From Pholiota molesta (taxonomy: Eukaryota; Basidiomycota; Agaricomycetes; Agaricales; Strophariaceae), in NCBI GenBank assembly GCA_014925825.1, contig JACGCK010000266.1, forward strand, positions 1 to 55,752: DNA of 55,752 nt, written 5' to 3'. The stretch's first letter is position 1. The number at the start of each line of letters is the position of its first letter. Below are positions 44,601 through 55,011 of this stretch, piece by piece. The notes below the pieces were generated by a model. The model worked only from the letters and a program-made list of their open reading frames with translations. It made no database searches and was not told the DNA's origin. The position numbers were made by a program, and so were the translations under genes.

Positions 44601-46044
44601 CCGCATCTATCGATATAAAACGGTCCCAAAGGGCCCCAAACAGAGCGGACCAGCTGCCCAGCTGCAATCCCACCAATAGTGGAAAAATGTTATTTTTGGT
44701 ATTTCCACTTTGGGATGACCCTGACAACAGCGACGAGGAGTGTTGGGCACTGTTGAGCATGGTGAGCAAGTGCACAGCCCCCAGTGATCACCATCACCGC
44801 CCCCAGTGACCAGCACAGACCACCTGCCTAGAGTGGACAAATTCAATCCCAGCTAGGTGGGGTGGCTGTGCGAGCTGAGTTACCAGGCTGGATGCAACTT
44901 CTTTCCTGGTGAACTACCATGATCTCATGCATGATATCACCAGACACTAGTGCCGCGTCCTGCCTTCCACCGGCGGTTGCAGTCGCCCCCGCGAGGGCGC
45001 TCTCCGGAACCTCGGTTCGGGTACCGCAGCCCTCCTCGATTGTTGCCTGTGCCTGCACTCCACCGCGAGGATTCTCTTCGTTCCCCTGCCTCTGCTCGGT
45101 GCTATTCACCTTCACCGTCACCCAGGCCCACCTCGCGCCAAACATTGTCACCTCGGGGGTCCTTGTCCCGTCAACGGTCTCGTTCGCGCTCCTGGTCTCC
45201 GCGTGGCCATTTGCGCAGTCGCGGTCATAGCCGGTCGCTTTCCAGAAGTGTCTCTCGTAGCGAGGGGTCCTCTGCCTACCAAGACGAGTACGATGAGACG
45301 TTGATTCGTCGCTGCGCTCCCAAGCCAGAGGACGCCGCGCGCTTGGAAGTGCTGTTCCCTCGGCCTCCTCCTCCGAGCTTCCCCATCCTTTCGGAAATTG
45401 GTGCACGCAAGCAAAGCTCCATCCTGGCCATTTCGAATCTGCCAGTATTCTACCACTGGGTTGATGTCTTGGCTTGGTTGCGTTCCGCTCTGAACCTCGT
45501 CAACAGACCTCACGTCGAACGCGTCCTGCGCTCTCAGGAGGATGGATTCCAGGTATTTTGGGTGAAGCTGCGCAACCCAACAGAGGCGGCTACCTTGCGC
45601 GGCTTACTGCACGATCGTCGAGTCGCTGGTTGCCCTCTACTGCGAGTCGATTTTGTGTCGGGGGATGTCTACAGCGCCCGGTGTACCGCGCACCGTGATG
45701 CTTGGTCGCCAGTGTTTGGCATGGAGATCGAGAACCGCCCCCGCACGACCGGTACAATTTACGATCGCGTCGGGCTGGTTGACCCAGCCGATCGCCCCGC
45801 TGATGCTCCTGCCGTCTCTGACCCGTTCCCCGCCAAGGATTTCTTGGACAGGTTCGACGACCCACCGCCCGTATTGGCGGACCCGCCGGAAGCCTCCTCA
45901 TCTTCGTTACCGCTCGCCGATCGCCTCACCCCTCCTTGTCGCACTCGCAAGCGCAACCGCAAGCCAAAAAGGTCACGACAAGGACTGGATCCTGCAGACG
46001 GGGGGCTCTGTGACGCTGGGGTCACTACATCGTCGTATGCATGA
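38685..46044 (+). pseudogene. Extra ORF of the chromovirus: SR/SP-rich, RRM-like protein, split by FB-D
   Basis: Part 1 starts at ATG 38685 (an upstream in-frame ATG at 38586 lies in FB-C sequence) and is open to the FB-D edge near 40564. About 530 residues of a globular, Trp-rich domain are followed by an Arg/Ser/Pro-rich tail (repeated SPSPPRR-type motifs). Part 2 (44953-46044) continues the Arg/Ser-rich tract. It then has a segment with RRM-like pattern (SSILAISNLP, VFWVKLRNPTEAATLRGLL, LLRVDFVSGDVY) and a basic end that runs 36 bp into the 3' LTR. FB-D is flanked by TCCGCATCC and GCCGCGTCC, and dropping it leaves the frame intact. It lies after pol, where env-like or accessory ORFs sit. 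Function unknown; RNA binding is an inference from the RS and RRM-like parts. Confidence 0.65.
40564..44952. mobile_element. FB-D, 4389-bp near-perfect palindrome
   Basis: Arms 40564-42660 and 42856-44952 (2097 bp each) mirror about position 42758 with a 195-bp loop. Mirrored ORFs have identical sequences and their coordinates sum to exactly 85516 throughout, so there is no net indel between the arms. Only the outer 50 bp or so differ: left end CAGCCTTGTCCGTTAATATT, right end inverted CACTAGTGTCTGGTGATATC. Likely duplication TCCGCATCC/GCCGCGTCC (7 of 9). Each arm also holds a diverged internal duplication with a period of about 675 bp. No transposase gene. Confidence 0.93.
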
Positions 46045-46383
46045 CCTCTCCTGTCGGCCACCTTTTGTTAATCTTATCTTATCTCTTGCTGCACGTGATG
46101 TTTACCTTTATTTACTCGTACCATACTCTTAGTCTATGGTAGCATCATGTATATCTCTTTAGCTTACTATAATATTCTCTTGTCTTGCTCACCGCGCAAC
46201 GCACCCTCGGCTGTAGAGCCGCTACTCTAACCCTCGCCGGCTAAGCATCCTGTAACTGCTTCCCTGCTGAGGGTCACACAGCCTCAAGACCAGAGACACA
46301 GGACACGAAGCGGCCACATCACTCGAAGAGACGTGCCCGCTTCCCTTCACGCACACGGAGTACATTATACGCTGGACGTCACA
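46009..46383 (+). repeat. 3' LTR of the chromovirus
   Basis: 375 bp, preceded by a purine-rich ACGGGGGGCTC tract and followed by the 5-bp duplication ATGGT (46384-46388). See the 5' LTR for the comparison. Confidence 0.95.
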
Positions 46384-46723
46384 ATGGTTGATTGGTATGC
46401 CAGCATGTTCACACTTCTCACTGTAGATATCCTAGTGCTGACGAATATGTAGATGACATGACGAGTTTCCGCCCTTATGGAAAGCCTTGCGCTTGCCATG
46501 TATTTTGAGGAAACGATCATCGTTCCTAGATTGCGGTAAGTGTTGAACCATCTCCTAGTTTTATATGGGGAACTTACTTGCAGATATTACACCATCTTCC
46601 AGTCTCAGTCTCATACTTATCTCTCGCCACCTTGAAGTTCACGGTCACTTTGTCCATCATAATCGTCAAGAGATCAAGTGTTGAATCCTTTTTGACGGGC
46701 TTCGTTTCGAGTTCGGCACCGCG
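46384..46723 (-). pseudogene. hAT-A transposase, BED-finger exons
   Basis: On the minus strand one exon carries DLLTIMMDKVTVNFK and RWCNIC (about 46723-46571). After a 50-60-nt intron the next carries FHKGGNSSCHLHIRQHYDIY and ends at INH, where the LTR element inserted. WCNIC with CHLHIRQH is the zinc-binding BED finger usual at the N-terminus of fungal hAT transposases. It continues into PREIWKIM at 15421 once the retroelement is disregarded. On its 5' side the exon is broken by hAT-B2. Confidence 0.88.
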
Positions 46724-46731
46724 GTGATGAG

Positions 46732-49700
46732 TAGGCAATGGCACGGGTGTTCCCCTGGGTGGCCGGATCCTAACCCGCACCCTGACCCCGACGGGTTTTT
46801 ACCCCATTCACCCCGGGTTAACAGTGTACGGGTGTTCCAATTTTTCACGGGTTTTGGGTCGTCCCCGGGGTGTTGTCCGCAAATTTACAATATAATAAAG
46901 TACTACTATTGCATGTCTCTGACTGATACATATTATGCATACACCTTGTTTTTGAGTTTCTCAGCGAGTTTCTCCAGCTCGATACGCCCTTCAACTTCAT
47001 CTAAATTAGCTACTGCTCGAGTATCCTCATCTTTTACCAAGCCCAAGAGACTCCAAGAACCAAGGCAGAGAAGTGCTCGTGTCGAAAGGACAGAGAGCCG
47101 GCTCCGGGTATGCGAGAGGACAAGGCGACCACGGCTGAAGAGCCGCTCAACATCGACAGACGTAGCTAAGGATGAAAATAGATCAATAATAGTCTTGAGA
47201 TGATGGAATTCTAGCCAAAAACATACCTGGGATTGTCAGATAGTCTAGAGCCATGCGATAGAGTCGCGGATATGTCTTCCGCTTCTCATTCCACCATCGG
47301 ATGGGATCTATCTTGATGTCTTCGGTTTCTGTTGAAAGATACAGCTGAATTTCATCGAATGTTGTTCTGGATTGCTTCGGAGCGAAAGAGGGGAGGTTAT
47401 CGAATATATTTTGAGATTTCTGTGTGATAGAACGATAGTATCAATGATCATATTGATAAGTAAAGACAACAGAAAAAGAAAAGAAAGCTGAGAAACTCAC
47501 AGCAGTATCTTCCGTTGTACTCTCTGAGTCTGATTCCTCCATATCATCTCACTATCTAATGGTTAGTTGTCGAAGTCAGTGGCACTGAGTAGTTACGGTC
47601 GAATTCCGATCGGACCAGCTCTTCTGCAGTCTGAATCCACTCCGCTTCCCAGTTAGCAGCACGGAAGTATTCGAGTTTATACGCAGGGTGCAGAACTAAT
47701 GGTAATTAAGCAATAGGAATTAGAATCATGGAAGCTTCCAAAGAGGAGAATATAAAACTTACTCATTGCGATACGGTAGACCTCAGCGTCATCAGTGCGC
47801 GAATAATAACGGTTCAAAGTTTTCTTGGCGTCGAGATCGCAGACTTGATCGCGGGGTTCGTCCTGGTGCTAAGCCGGTACTTGGTGAACGTCGCGTCGAT
47901 GTGGTCCATAGCGGGTATAACAGAGGGAAGGCTAGGAGAGCCGCGACAGAAAAACTCAGTCGCATCCTTCAAGATCTGAGCGAAGTGATTATCAGTCGTC
48001 GGGCCGGATAGCCGGAGGCCGCGCGTCACTCACCTTCAACGTGTCTCGGAGGTCTTCAGCAATCTTCCACTCCTCCCTCGTCAATTTGTATGCGCGCAGG
48101 TCATTTCCAAGGTCCGAGGTAAGGTCTCCGATCTGTTTTTTATGTTCGACTGCAAACACTAACATGTCATAGGTCGAGTTCCACCGAGTTGCAACGTCGC
48201 GAGGCATGAGCTTGATTGCAAGATCAGCGGCCTTCAGGCAAGATTTCCAGGCGGGGAGGAGGATGGTGGTCGAGTGGATGATTTTGAACGCGACTTTACG
48301 AAGCTGGTATAAAGGGATCAGAAGTCAGAAGTCAGTAAAGCAAGGTACGCCCATCACTGTATTCCTTACCTTGACAAGCATTCGACTGACAGGTCGAATG
48401 CTTTTCATCAGCTCCTCTTGATCCTCATCGTTGAGTTCTTCGACCTCATCCACCCACCCTCAACATCATCCTCCTCCTCAATCTCGTCCTCATCAAGGTC
48501 CTGTTCTTGAAGCATGACTTCCGCCTCGTCATCGATGCCCGCAGCTAGTGCCGCAAGTTCGCGCTCTTCGTCATCAAGTCCATCGTCAGGTGTGCCTTCG
48601 TCTGCATCATGTTTCTTCGGTTTGATGTCAAATTGTTTCAGGAGAGACTTAGCGATCAGGTTCACGATATGGGCAAAGCAGCGAGTCCGATTAACCGACG
48701 ACCAGTTGGGGAGGGATTTGGCCAATTCATCAATCATGGTGTCGTTATTCGACGCGTTATCGCACGTAACACTCAAGATCTAGTGAGTACATCTGGTGAG
48801 CATTTATCTTTGTTCTATTCTTTATTTTACTCACCTTGTTTTCAATGTTGAAGTCGCACAGGATACTCCGGAAAGCTACCGCAAGGTTGAAGCCCGAATG
48901 CGATATCGGCAGCTCAACCACATCAAGGACGATCGCGATGGGAATACCATCGATCTCAAGGTGGGCGGTGACGGCGACATAGGCGTAATGATTGGGCGAT
49001 GTCCACGCATCAGTGCTAAAGTTGATACGCCCGTCGTATTCCTGGTACGTATCGTTAAACACTGCGCCATTTGCTATGGATTGAAATGCCCTTACCTTTA
49101 GTATTTTGGCAATGCGTTCACGAGACCGAGCGAAGACGAGCTTGACATCTCGCGAGACTTGCAACGGCGAAGGTATGTAGTATCCCGGCCTCCCTGTCTT
49201 CATCAGGCTTTGAAAACCACGATCACTGACGATCTTGAATGGCCGGGCGCTCTCTGCAACCCAACGGACGATTTCAACCCTTACGGTAACAAATTCAGGT
49301 CAAACATTGTGTTGGACAAGTAAATAACTCACTTGGTCTGTTCGCGTGTATGCGGAACGTGCGAATAAGTAACCTTTCCCTTTCCCTTGCGTTCAAAAAC
49401 TGCAGTAAGTGATCCATTCATAGCGAGAGGTTTGATGACTGAAACACGAGCATCTGCAGCATCGCGACATGCAGACGCTGCCTTCCAAGCATCCTCGCCC
49501 CAGCAAGCTTTTGCATGACGACCCAAATTCCCAGTCGATGATCTGTCACCAGTATCAAGATATCGCCGCGCTGTGAACTTGCAACCTTTCGCGGCACACT
49601 TGAACGTGTGGCAACGACGGCCGTTAACGTAGTCGATAGTCGGAAGGGGTTCAAAGAAGGAATATACGGGTGACGTCCAAGTTTTCAGCATTTTTTCTAT

Positions 49701-50464
49701 GAGTAAGTCAGAATTATATTCATTCAGATGTCGATTACTTACTCAGTTCAACTTCTGCTTCTTCAGCTTGAGCCTCGCCATCATCTGGGGCTTCAAGCTC
49801 AGATTCAGAATCACTCGAGACGCGAATAACATTGTCTTCGTCCTCAACATCTTCAACAGTGGCTTGGCGTGAAGATCGCCCACGCGCGGAAGGTTTGGAG
49901 GTGCTCGCTGTGGGCTGAGGTGGTGGAGAAGAGGTATCAACACCTGCGGGAGGTTCGTTGCGACGTTTCTTTTGAGTTCTGGTGGGACTGATTGCCTTGA
50001 TAGCCTTGCGTTTGAGTTTCGAAAGAGCACCGGTAGCCTTGGTAGCGAAGGATGTATAGAGTTGGATGAGGATTTCACGGACGATTGTCCATCGTCTTTG
50101 TCACGCGCCTTTGACGCGTCCTTGTTACGCGCCATCGACGACGACAAGGGTTGAGTAGAGTGGCAAAGTTGGCTGAGTAGGATAGGTGGGGGAGAAAAAT
50201 GAAGACCTACAGTGCTTCACCGTGTATTTTATATTGTAGAGCTGAAGGCCATGGGCCATGGGCCCATTGTTTGCATTGCACGTTCAAGTGCACATCACGC
50301 ATTAGGTTTTCGGCGCTTGAGCCACTATTTACATGTGCTATTTTAAGAGAAAAAAATGCGCGGGTGTTCCCGGGTCACGGGATACCATAGAGCTGACCCG
50401 CACCCCAACCCCGAACACCCCAACCCCGCACCCCGGCGGGATCCCCCACCCGTGCCATTGCCTA
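46732..50464 (-). mobile_element. hAT-B2, second copy of the 3.7-kb hAT, inverted
   Basis: Same TAGGCAATGGCACGGGTG ends as hAT-B1, flanked by an exact 8-bp duplication GTGATGAG (46724-46731 and 50465-50472). It is 3733 bp, near-identical to hAT-B1 apart from a few substitutions and single-base deletions. It sits in the exon of hAT-A just upstream of the BED finger. Confidence 0.96.
46933..50135 (-). pseudogene. hAT transposase of hAT-B2, frameshifted
   Basis: Same exon layout as hAT-B1 with ATG at 50135 and stop at 46933. It differs by one-base deletions: in exon 1 (ACGATCC to ACATCC, near 50055), in the acidic region (AGGGGTG to AGGGTG, near 48465), in ACCGCC (near 47832), and in AACGCATT and GACGATG (near 47555-47565). 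Each would shift the frame, so as written the gene is dead. The catalytic and dimerisation motifs are otherwise unchanged. Because all deletions are at CG dinucleotides or in a G run, sequencing error is a real alternative to true decay. Confidence 0.85.
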
Positions 50465-50472
50465 GTGATGAG

Positions 50473-50827
50473 CAGTCAGGCCATCCTACAATCTGGTGAG
50501 TTTCCGTGTATCTGAATTGCATTATAAGTAGTTGGGACTCACCTCTCGTGTATCAGGGCTTCCACGGACATCAACATCTTCGACTTGTTCCTCATCCTCG
50601 ATCTCCACCACCTCTACCTCGGATTCAATTTCTTCAATGCGCTGTCTTTTGGTAGGCTTCTTTTTCTTCACTTTGGGTTCGGATTCTGACGAGTCTGACC
50701 CTTCTGACCCCTCGCTTTCAGATCCCTCGCTAGCATGCCTTTTACGGCACTGTGATGATTTGGCCATGTTCGTAGGCCTACCATTGCCACGCGCTTTTGC
50801 TTTGCCTTTGGTCTTACACCTGTAGAT
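50473..50827 (-). pseudogene. hAT-A transposase, N-terminal exon
   Basis: The minus-strand frame runs from about 50827 through KTKGKAKARGNGRP and MAKSSQCRKRHASEG, an Asp/Glu/Ser-rich tract and KKKKPTKRQRIEEIE (a nuclear-localisation-like basic cluster), to a GTGAGT donor near 50542. After an intron of about 48 nt the next exon starts DGLTAHHRGAELETK and is interrupted at 50472 by hAT-B2. The likely start is the ATG near 50768 (MAKSSQ). Upstream codons are open but fade into FB-E at 50828. Confidence 0.75.
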
Positions 50828-51539
50828 GCTAGTTTCATGCATCAAAATGGGTAGTTACCCATCTGCTGTGATACATCCAGCCTGGTAGTTACCCATGGGT
50901 CATCTGGCAGGGGATTTAGAGGATGTGCCGGGTGCGCCGTGGCTGACCAATTGATGGCTGGGTGAGCGGGTGATGGGGTGTATGTGCCGTGTGTCCCAAA
51001 AGGGGTAGCGGGATGTGTACGGCGCTGTGGATGGGGGCGGGCGCGCAGCGGGCGCTTGGGGCTGTAGCCTAACATAGGTAAACAACGCAGCATTTGATGC
51101 TCGGGGGGCCGCGCTCGCTGTAGGGCGGGAAAGGGGGCGCTTCTGAGCGGGAAAAAAAGGCGGGGTGTATATAAATAATACATGCACCTAATGCACCCCT
51201 GTGCCCCCGTCGGGGAGGGCGGGATGGGATGGATTCGGCGCGGGGCTTATGGATGATGTTCTATATTTAGCACGCAGCGCTAATTTCAGGTTCTCTCGGC
51301 TAGGGTGCGCGGGCGTCTATGCGCGTTTTCCGTCGCTTTTCCTGGATTTTAGTGGATGTTATGTAGTGCATATAATTTATTTCATTGAATTAGTATACTA
51401 CTACATTGAATATACTAAATACAAGAGAAAAAAGGGAAAGGAGCAACGAGAGGACGAGCAAATGCTCGTCCTTGCTGCCCCCCGTCCGTGGCTGCCGCCC
51501 TCGCTGTCCATTGCCCCCACCGTCCATCGCCCTCACCAT

Positions 51540-52110
51540 CCGGTCCGTCGTGGGCGCCGTAGGTCGCTGCTCGTCGTCCTCGCTGGCTGTTGTCCGTCCT
51601 CGCTGGCCGGCCGTCCGTTCTGCTCGCTGGCCGTCCGTCGTGCTCGCTGCTCACTGGCCGGCCGTCCGTTCTGCTCGCTGGCCGTCGTCGTCCTCGCTGG
51701 CCGTTCTTCGTGCTCGCTGGCCGTCGTCCGTCCTGCGTTGCTGGCTATCGTCCTGGCTCGCCATCGGTGTCCCTAGCCCCTCGTCCACACTCCTGGCCCC
51801 TGGCCGTTGTCCGCTGGCCGTCGTCCTGGCTGGGCGTCGATGTTGCTGGTTGGCGTCCTGGTTGGCTGTCGTCCGGGCTGGGTGTCGGTGTCGCTGGCCC
51901 CTCGTTCGCTCGCCTGGTCCCTGGCCGTCGTCCTGGCTGGGCGCCGGTGTTTCGTGCTGGCTGGCCATCTGCCATGCTTGCTGGCCGCCGTTTGTGCTGG
52001 CAGGCCCGTCCATGGTGCTCGCTAGCCGTCTGTGGTACTCGCTAGCAGCCGTTTGTGCTCGCTGGTTGCGTCGCGTGCTCGCTGGCCATCCGTCGTGCCA
52101 GCGAGCCATC
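51540..52110. repeat. GCTCGCTGGCCGTCGTC-type GC array
   Basis: Irregular tandem array of CTCGCTGGCCG plus variable spacer. The reverse-complement array lies at about 54020-54310, as expected for the opposite arm. ORFs here (Leu/Ala/Gly/Arg/Trp-rich) are products of the repeat. Confidence 0.75.
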
Positions 52111-52116
52111 CGTCGT

Positions 52117-52310
52117 GCTCGCTGGCACCTGCAGCCGCCCGCCTCCCACCTGCAGCTGCCTGCCTGCCGCCTGCAGCCGCCCACCTCGCACCTGCAGCCG
52201 CCTGCCTCGCACCTGCAACCGCCTGCCTGGCACCTGCAGCTCCTCACCTCGCACCTGCACCCACCTGCAGCCGCCCGCATCGCACCTGCGGATGCCCACC
52301 TCGCGCCTGT
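52117..52310. repeat. About 21-bp minisatellite
   Basis: About nine imperfect copies of CACCTGCAGCCGCCTGCCTCG in head-to-tail order. Confidence 0.85.
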
Positions 52311-52438
52311 ACCCACTCACATCTCCCTTCCGCCCGTCCGCCGTGGGTCGTCCTTGCCGCGGGTTGTCGTCGCCGTGGCTTGTCGTCCTCGCCGCGGGTT
52401 GTCGTCCTTGCCGTGCGTTGTCCGTCGAATAAGAGAGC

Positions 52439-52712
52439 CGGCCCACATCCCTCGTTGGAGGGGAGGGGCTTACGGCAGGACGAGGGAGGCAAGAAGAGCG
52501 AGGCGGCGCGGCGGCAGTGTGCGCCCGCGGTATCAGAAGCCACAGCCGGCCCACATCCCTCGTTGGAGGGGAGGGGCACACGGCTAGGTCGCGGCGGCGG
52601 CGAGCAGACGGCGGAGAGGAGAGGGGAGGGAGGAGGGAGGCGGCGAGGAGGGTAGCGGTGGGGGGGAGGTGGTGGTACAGAGCAAGATCAACCATGTTGA
52701 ACATGGTTGATC
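52439..52712 (-). other. GC cassette relative, left side of FB-E core
   Basis: Contains a palindrome at 52686-52712 (13-bp arms GATCAACCATGTT/AACATGGTTGATC around one base). On the minus strand two copies of CCCCTCCCCTCCAACGAGGG then ATGTGGGCCGGC follow (52578-52545 and 52469-52439). It faces away from the FB-E core. The AAGGGAAGACCCG block is not found. Confidence 0.55.
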
Positions 52713-53343
52713 GCTGTGGCCGGCGATTCCCGCGACGCACCCGATTGGCTGGAATCACCGGCCCGGAGGGCTCTAAGTTGGCGCTCGCTGTTAAAGACGC
52801 CCGGGACGAGTCAATTTCAACAAAAGAAACAAAATAACAATGTAGAAATTACTTAGAACGAACATACTTATGTTTTATTGTGCTCCGGTCGGAAGATTTG
52901 AAGTTTAGGTCGTTGAACGCGAAACGACTCATTTCGATCAACAGTTGTCTGAGAAATCCAACACATAGTTGACCGGTTTTCCAGACAATGGGTGCTAGAC
53001 TACATAAAATAAATTTCTCATTTTTAAAAAAAAAGGAAACTTGTTCTATACATCTGCAAGTAGCTATAAGTGTAATTTAATACCTGTTTGAAAAGTAGAA
53101 TACCTCTGAATAAATTAATCTTTGCTCCAAGGTTTTCAGTGGGAAGACGAAGATCACCACGGAAGTTTAGAATAGCAAAGAAACGTCGCTTTAAGGCAGA
53201 AAAGTGGAAATTTCTGTTGGGAAATACGATATATAATTGATTTGTACACTATTACATACTAACTAATACTTTCCAAAGTACCTATTTACCTCGTAGACAT
53301 CGTCCTCGACGATGGAGAAACCATCGGCAATGCGTGCCGGTGG
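52713..53343. other. AT-rich core of FB-E, no gene
   Basis: About 600 bp of AT-rich sequence between the two oppositely oriented cassettes. No credible ORF or RNA feature. Confidence 0.5.
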
Positions 53344-53724
53344 TTTCAAGCGGAGCTTGAAAATGATATCAACCAAAATCTGGTTGATATCGCTCTACAT
53401 CCACCCATCCCCACTACCATTCGCCGCCGCTACCGTCGCCCCCTCCCCCGCTCGACCCCCACTCCCACATGCCGACCACCACCACCACCACCACCACCAC
53501 CTTCGAGTCGCCCTCCTCTGGGCCGGCTCTCTGAAGCAACAGCACCCCCGCCTATTCCCCGCCGTGTGCCCCTCCCCTCCTTGGAGGGATGTGGGCCGGC
53601 CGTATAAGCGGACAACGTGTACGCATGGGCGCCAACACCCCGCGAGCGCGTCTTCGTGCCCTCGCCCTACCTGTCCCTGCTGCCGCTGCGTGCTCCTCCC
53701 CTCCGACGAGGGATGTGGGCCGGC
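53344..53724 (+). other. GC cassette relative, right side of FB-E core
   Basis: TTTCAAGCGGAGCTTGAAA (53344-53362), then a perfect 11-bp hairpin (53365-53375 with 53381-53391), a (CCA)n run, and two copies of CCTCCNNNGAGGGATGTGGG with CCGGC (53569-53600 and 53693-53724). Same order and outward orientation as the left side. Confidence 0.55.
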
Positions 53725-54019
53725 TTGTGCTCAATACCCGCACCAGCAAGACGACGCGAGCCGCGCAAGGATGGCTAGATGTGGGTAGGGTGCTAGGGCG
53801 GATCGGGGCGAACGGCTGCGGCGGTATAGCCAAAGCGAGCGCTCGGAACGGGTGGGGCTACGGGCAAGGCCCAACCGTTGGGCACTAGGTGTGGGCCATG
53901 GGGTGCCGGGCGCAGGACGGCTGGGTACGGGACAGCGGGCGCTGGGCGCTATAGTGCCTGCCGCCCCGCTCTGGCCCACCCACCTCCACCTTGCTCGCAT
54001 AGGGCGAGGCAGCGGTCTC

Positions 54020-54310
54020 GCTCGCATGGCCAGCGAGCATACCTCACAGCGAGCCCGGCAGCCAGCGAGCATGACCGACAAGGCGCAACGACCAGCGGGC
54101 CGCCAACCAACGAGCACGAAGGATCGCGGCCACGACAACGACAACCAGTGAGCACGCCGATGGCCAGCAAGCATGCCAGACGGCCAGCGACCAGAACGGA
54201 CGGCGAGCACGAAGAACGGTCAGCGAGCACAACGGACGGCCAGCGCGGACAAACGGCAGGTGGCGGGCACGACGGACGACCAGCGAGCACGAGCACGATG
54301 GGCCGGATGG
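54020..54310. repeat. CCAGCGAGCACGACGGACGG-type GC array
   Basis: Inverted counterpart of the 51540-52110 array in the right arm of FB-E, shorter and diverged. Confidence 0.7.
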
Positions 54311-55011
54311 CGAGAGCGATGGAGGGTGACGGATAGCGAGGGCGGCAGCCACGGACGGCGGGCAGCGAAGGTAGAGCTAGGCTCGTCCTAGCTCTACCCT
54401 CGTGTGTATTCTCCTTATATACGATATATTCAATGTAGTAGTAGTATAATCTATGAAATAAATGTTTTATATTCCAAGTAAAATCCGGGAGAAACAAGGA
54501 AAGCGACGGAAAACGCGAGCAAGCGCCCGCACTACATAGAAAAAAGCTAAAATTAGATATTGCCCCGCTAAATATAGCACGTCATCCATAAGCCCCCCGC
54601 CGAATCCATCCTATCCCACCCTCCCCGACGCCCGCAAAGAGCCTCATTAGGTCCGGACATTATTTATCTACACCCTGCCTTTTTTTCCTGCTCAAAAGCG
54701 CCCCCGTCGCCGCCCTACAGCGAGCGCGGCCCCCCGAGCATCAAATGCTGCATTGTTTACCTATGTTAGGCTACAGCCCCAAGCGCCCGCTGCGCGCCCG
54801 CCCCCATCCACAGCGCCGTACACATCCCGCTACCCCTTTTGGGACACACGGCACATACACCCCATCACCCGCTCACCCAGCCATCAATTGGTCATCCACG
54901 GCGCAGCCGGCACATCCTCTAAAATTCCCTGCCAGAAGACCCATAGGTAACTACCAGGCTGGATGTATCACTGCAGATGGGTAACTACCCATTTTGATAC
55001 ATGAATCTAGC

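Larger units (their letters stand above)
15422..46383 (+). mobile_element. Ty3/Gypsy chromovirus, expanded to 31 kb by nested insertions
   Basis: Two 375-bp LTRs (15422-15796 and 46009-46383) enclose it. The flanks are an exact 5-bp duplication ATGGT (15417-15421 and 46384-46388), and removing the element rejoins a hAT exon in frame (NHWAIP region). A primer-binding site follows the left LTR and a G-rich tract precedes the right one. Remaining content: leader (15797-16165), RNase H, integrase and chromodomain (31249-34557), and an extra 3' ORF (38685-46044). Gag, protease and most of reverse transcriptase are missing; FB-B occupies that position without a duplication, suggesting an associated deletion. 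The other nested pieces are FB-C, FB-D and a 0.9-kb insert. Confidence 0.93.
50828..55011. mobile_element. FB-E, 4.2-kb long-inverted-repeat element
   Basis: The ends GCTAGTTTCATGCATC and, inverted, GCTAGATTCATGTATC lead into arms of about 590 bp (to about 51420 and from about 54405) that share GGGTAGTTACCCATCTG and ATACATCCAGCCTGGTAGTT. The GCATCCAGCCTGGTAA part is related to FB-D and FB-B. Interior order: GC-rich arrays, oppositely oriented cassettes, AT-rich core. No transposase gene. No exact flanking duplication (CTGTAGATG and CGTCTATGG at best). Confidence 0.75.

Noticed and set aside
40564..44952. CACTA (En/Spm) assignment because the ends read CACTAGT
   Set aside because: The CACTA class makes 2-3-bp duplications; FB-C has an exact 10-bp duplication and no CACTA transposase is present.
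44843..45406. 187-codon minus-strand ORF
   Set aside because: Antisense shadow of the SR-rich part of the extra ORF and the FB-D end.
15422..46383. Two unrelated solo LTRs
   Set aside because: Identical length, shared ATGGT duplication, primer-binding site inside the left one and a hAT frame rejoining across both show they are a pair.
51406..52587. 393-codon ORF and overlapping long ORFs on both strands
   Set aside because: Products of GC-rich tandem repeats (Leu/Ala/Arg/Trp runs) with no domain; open in several frames at once.
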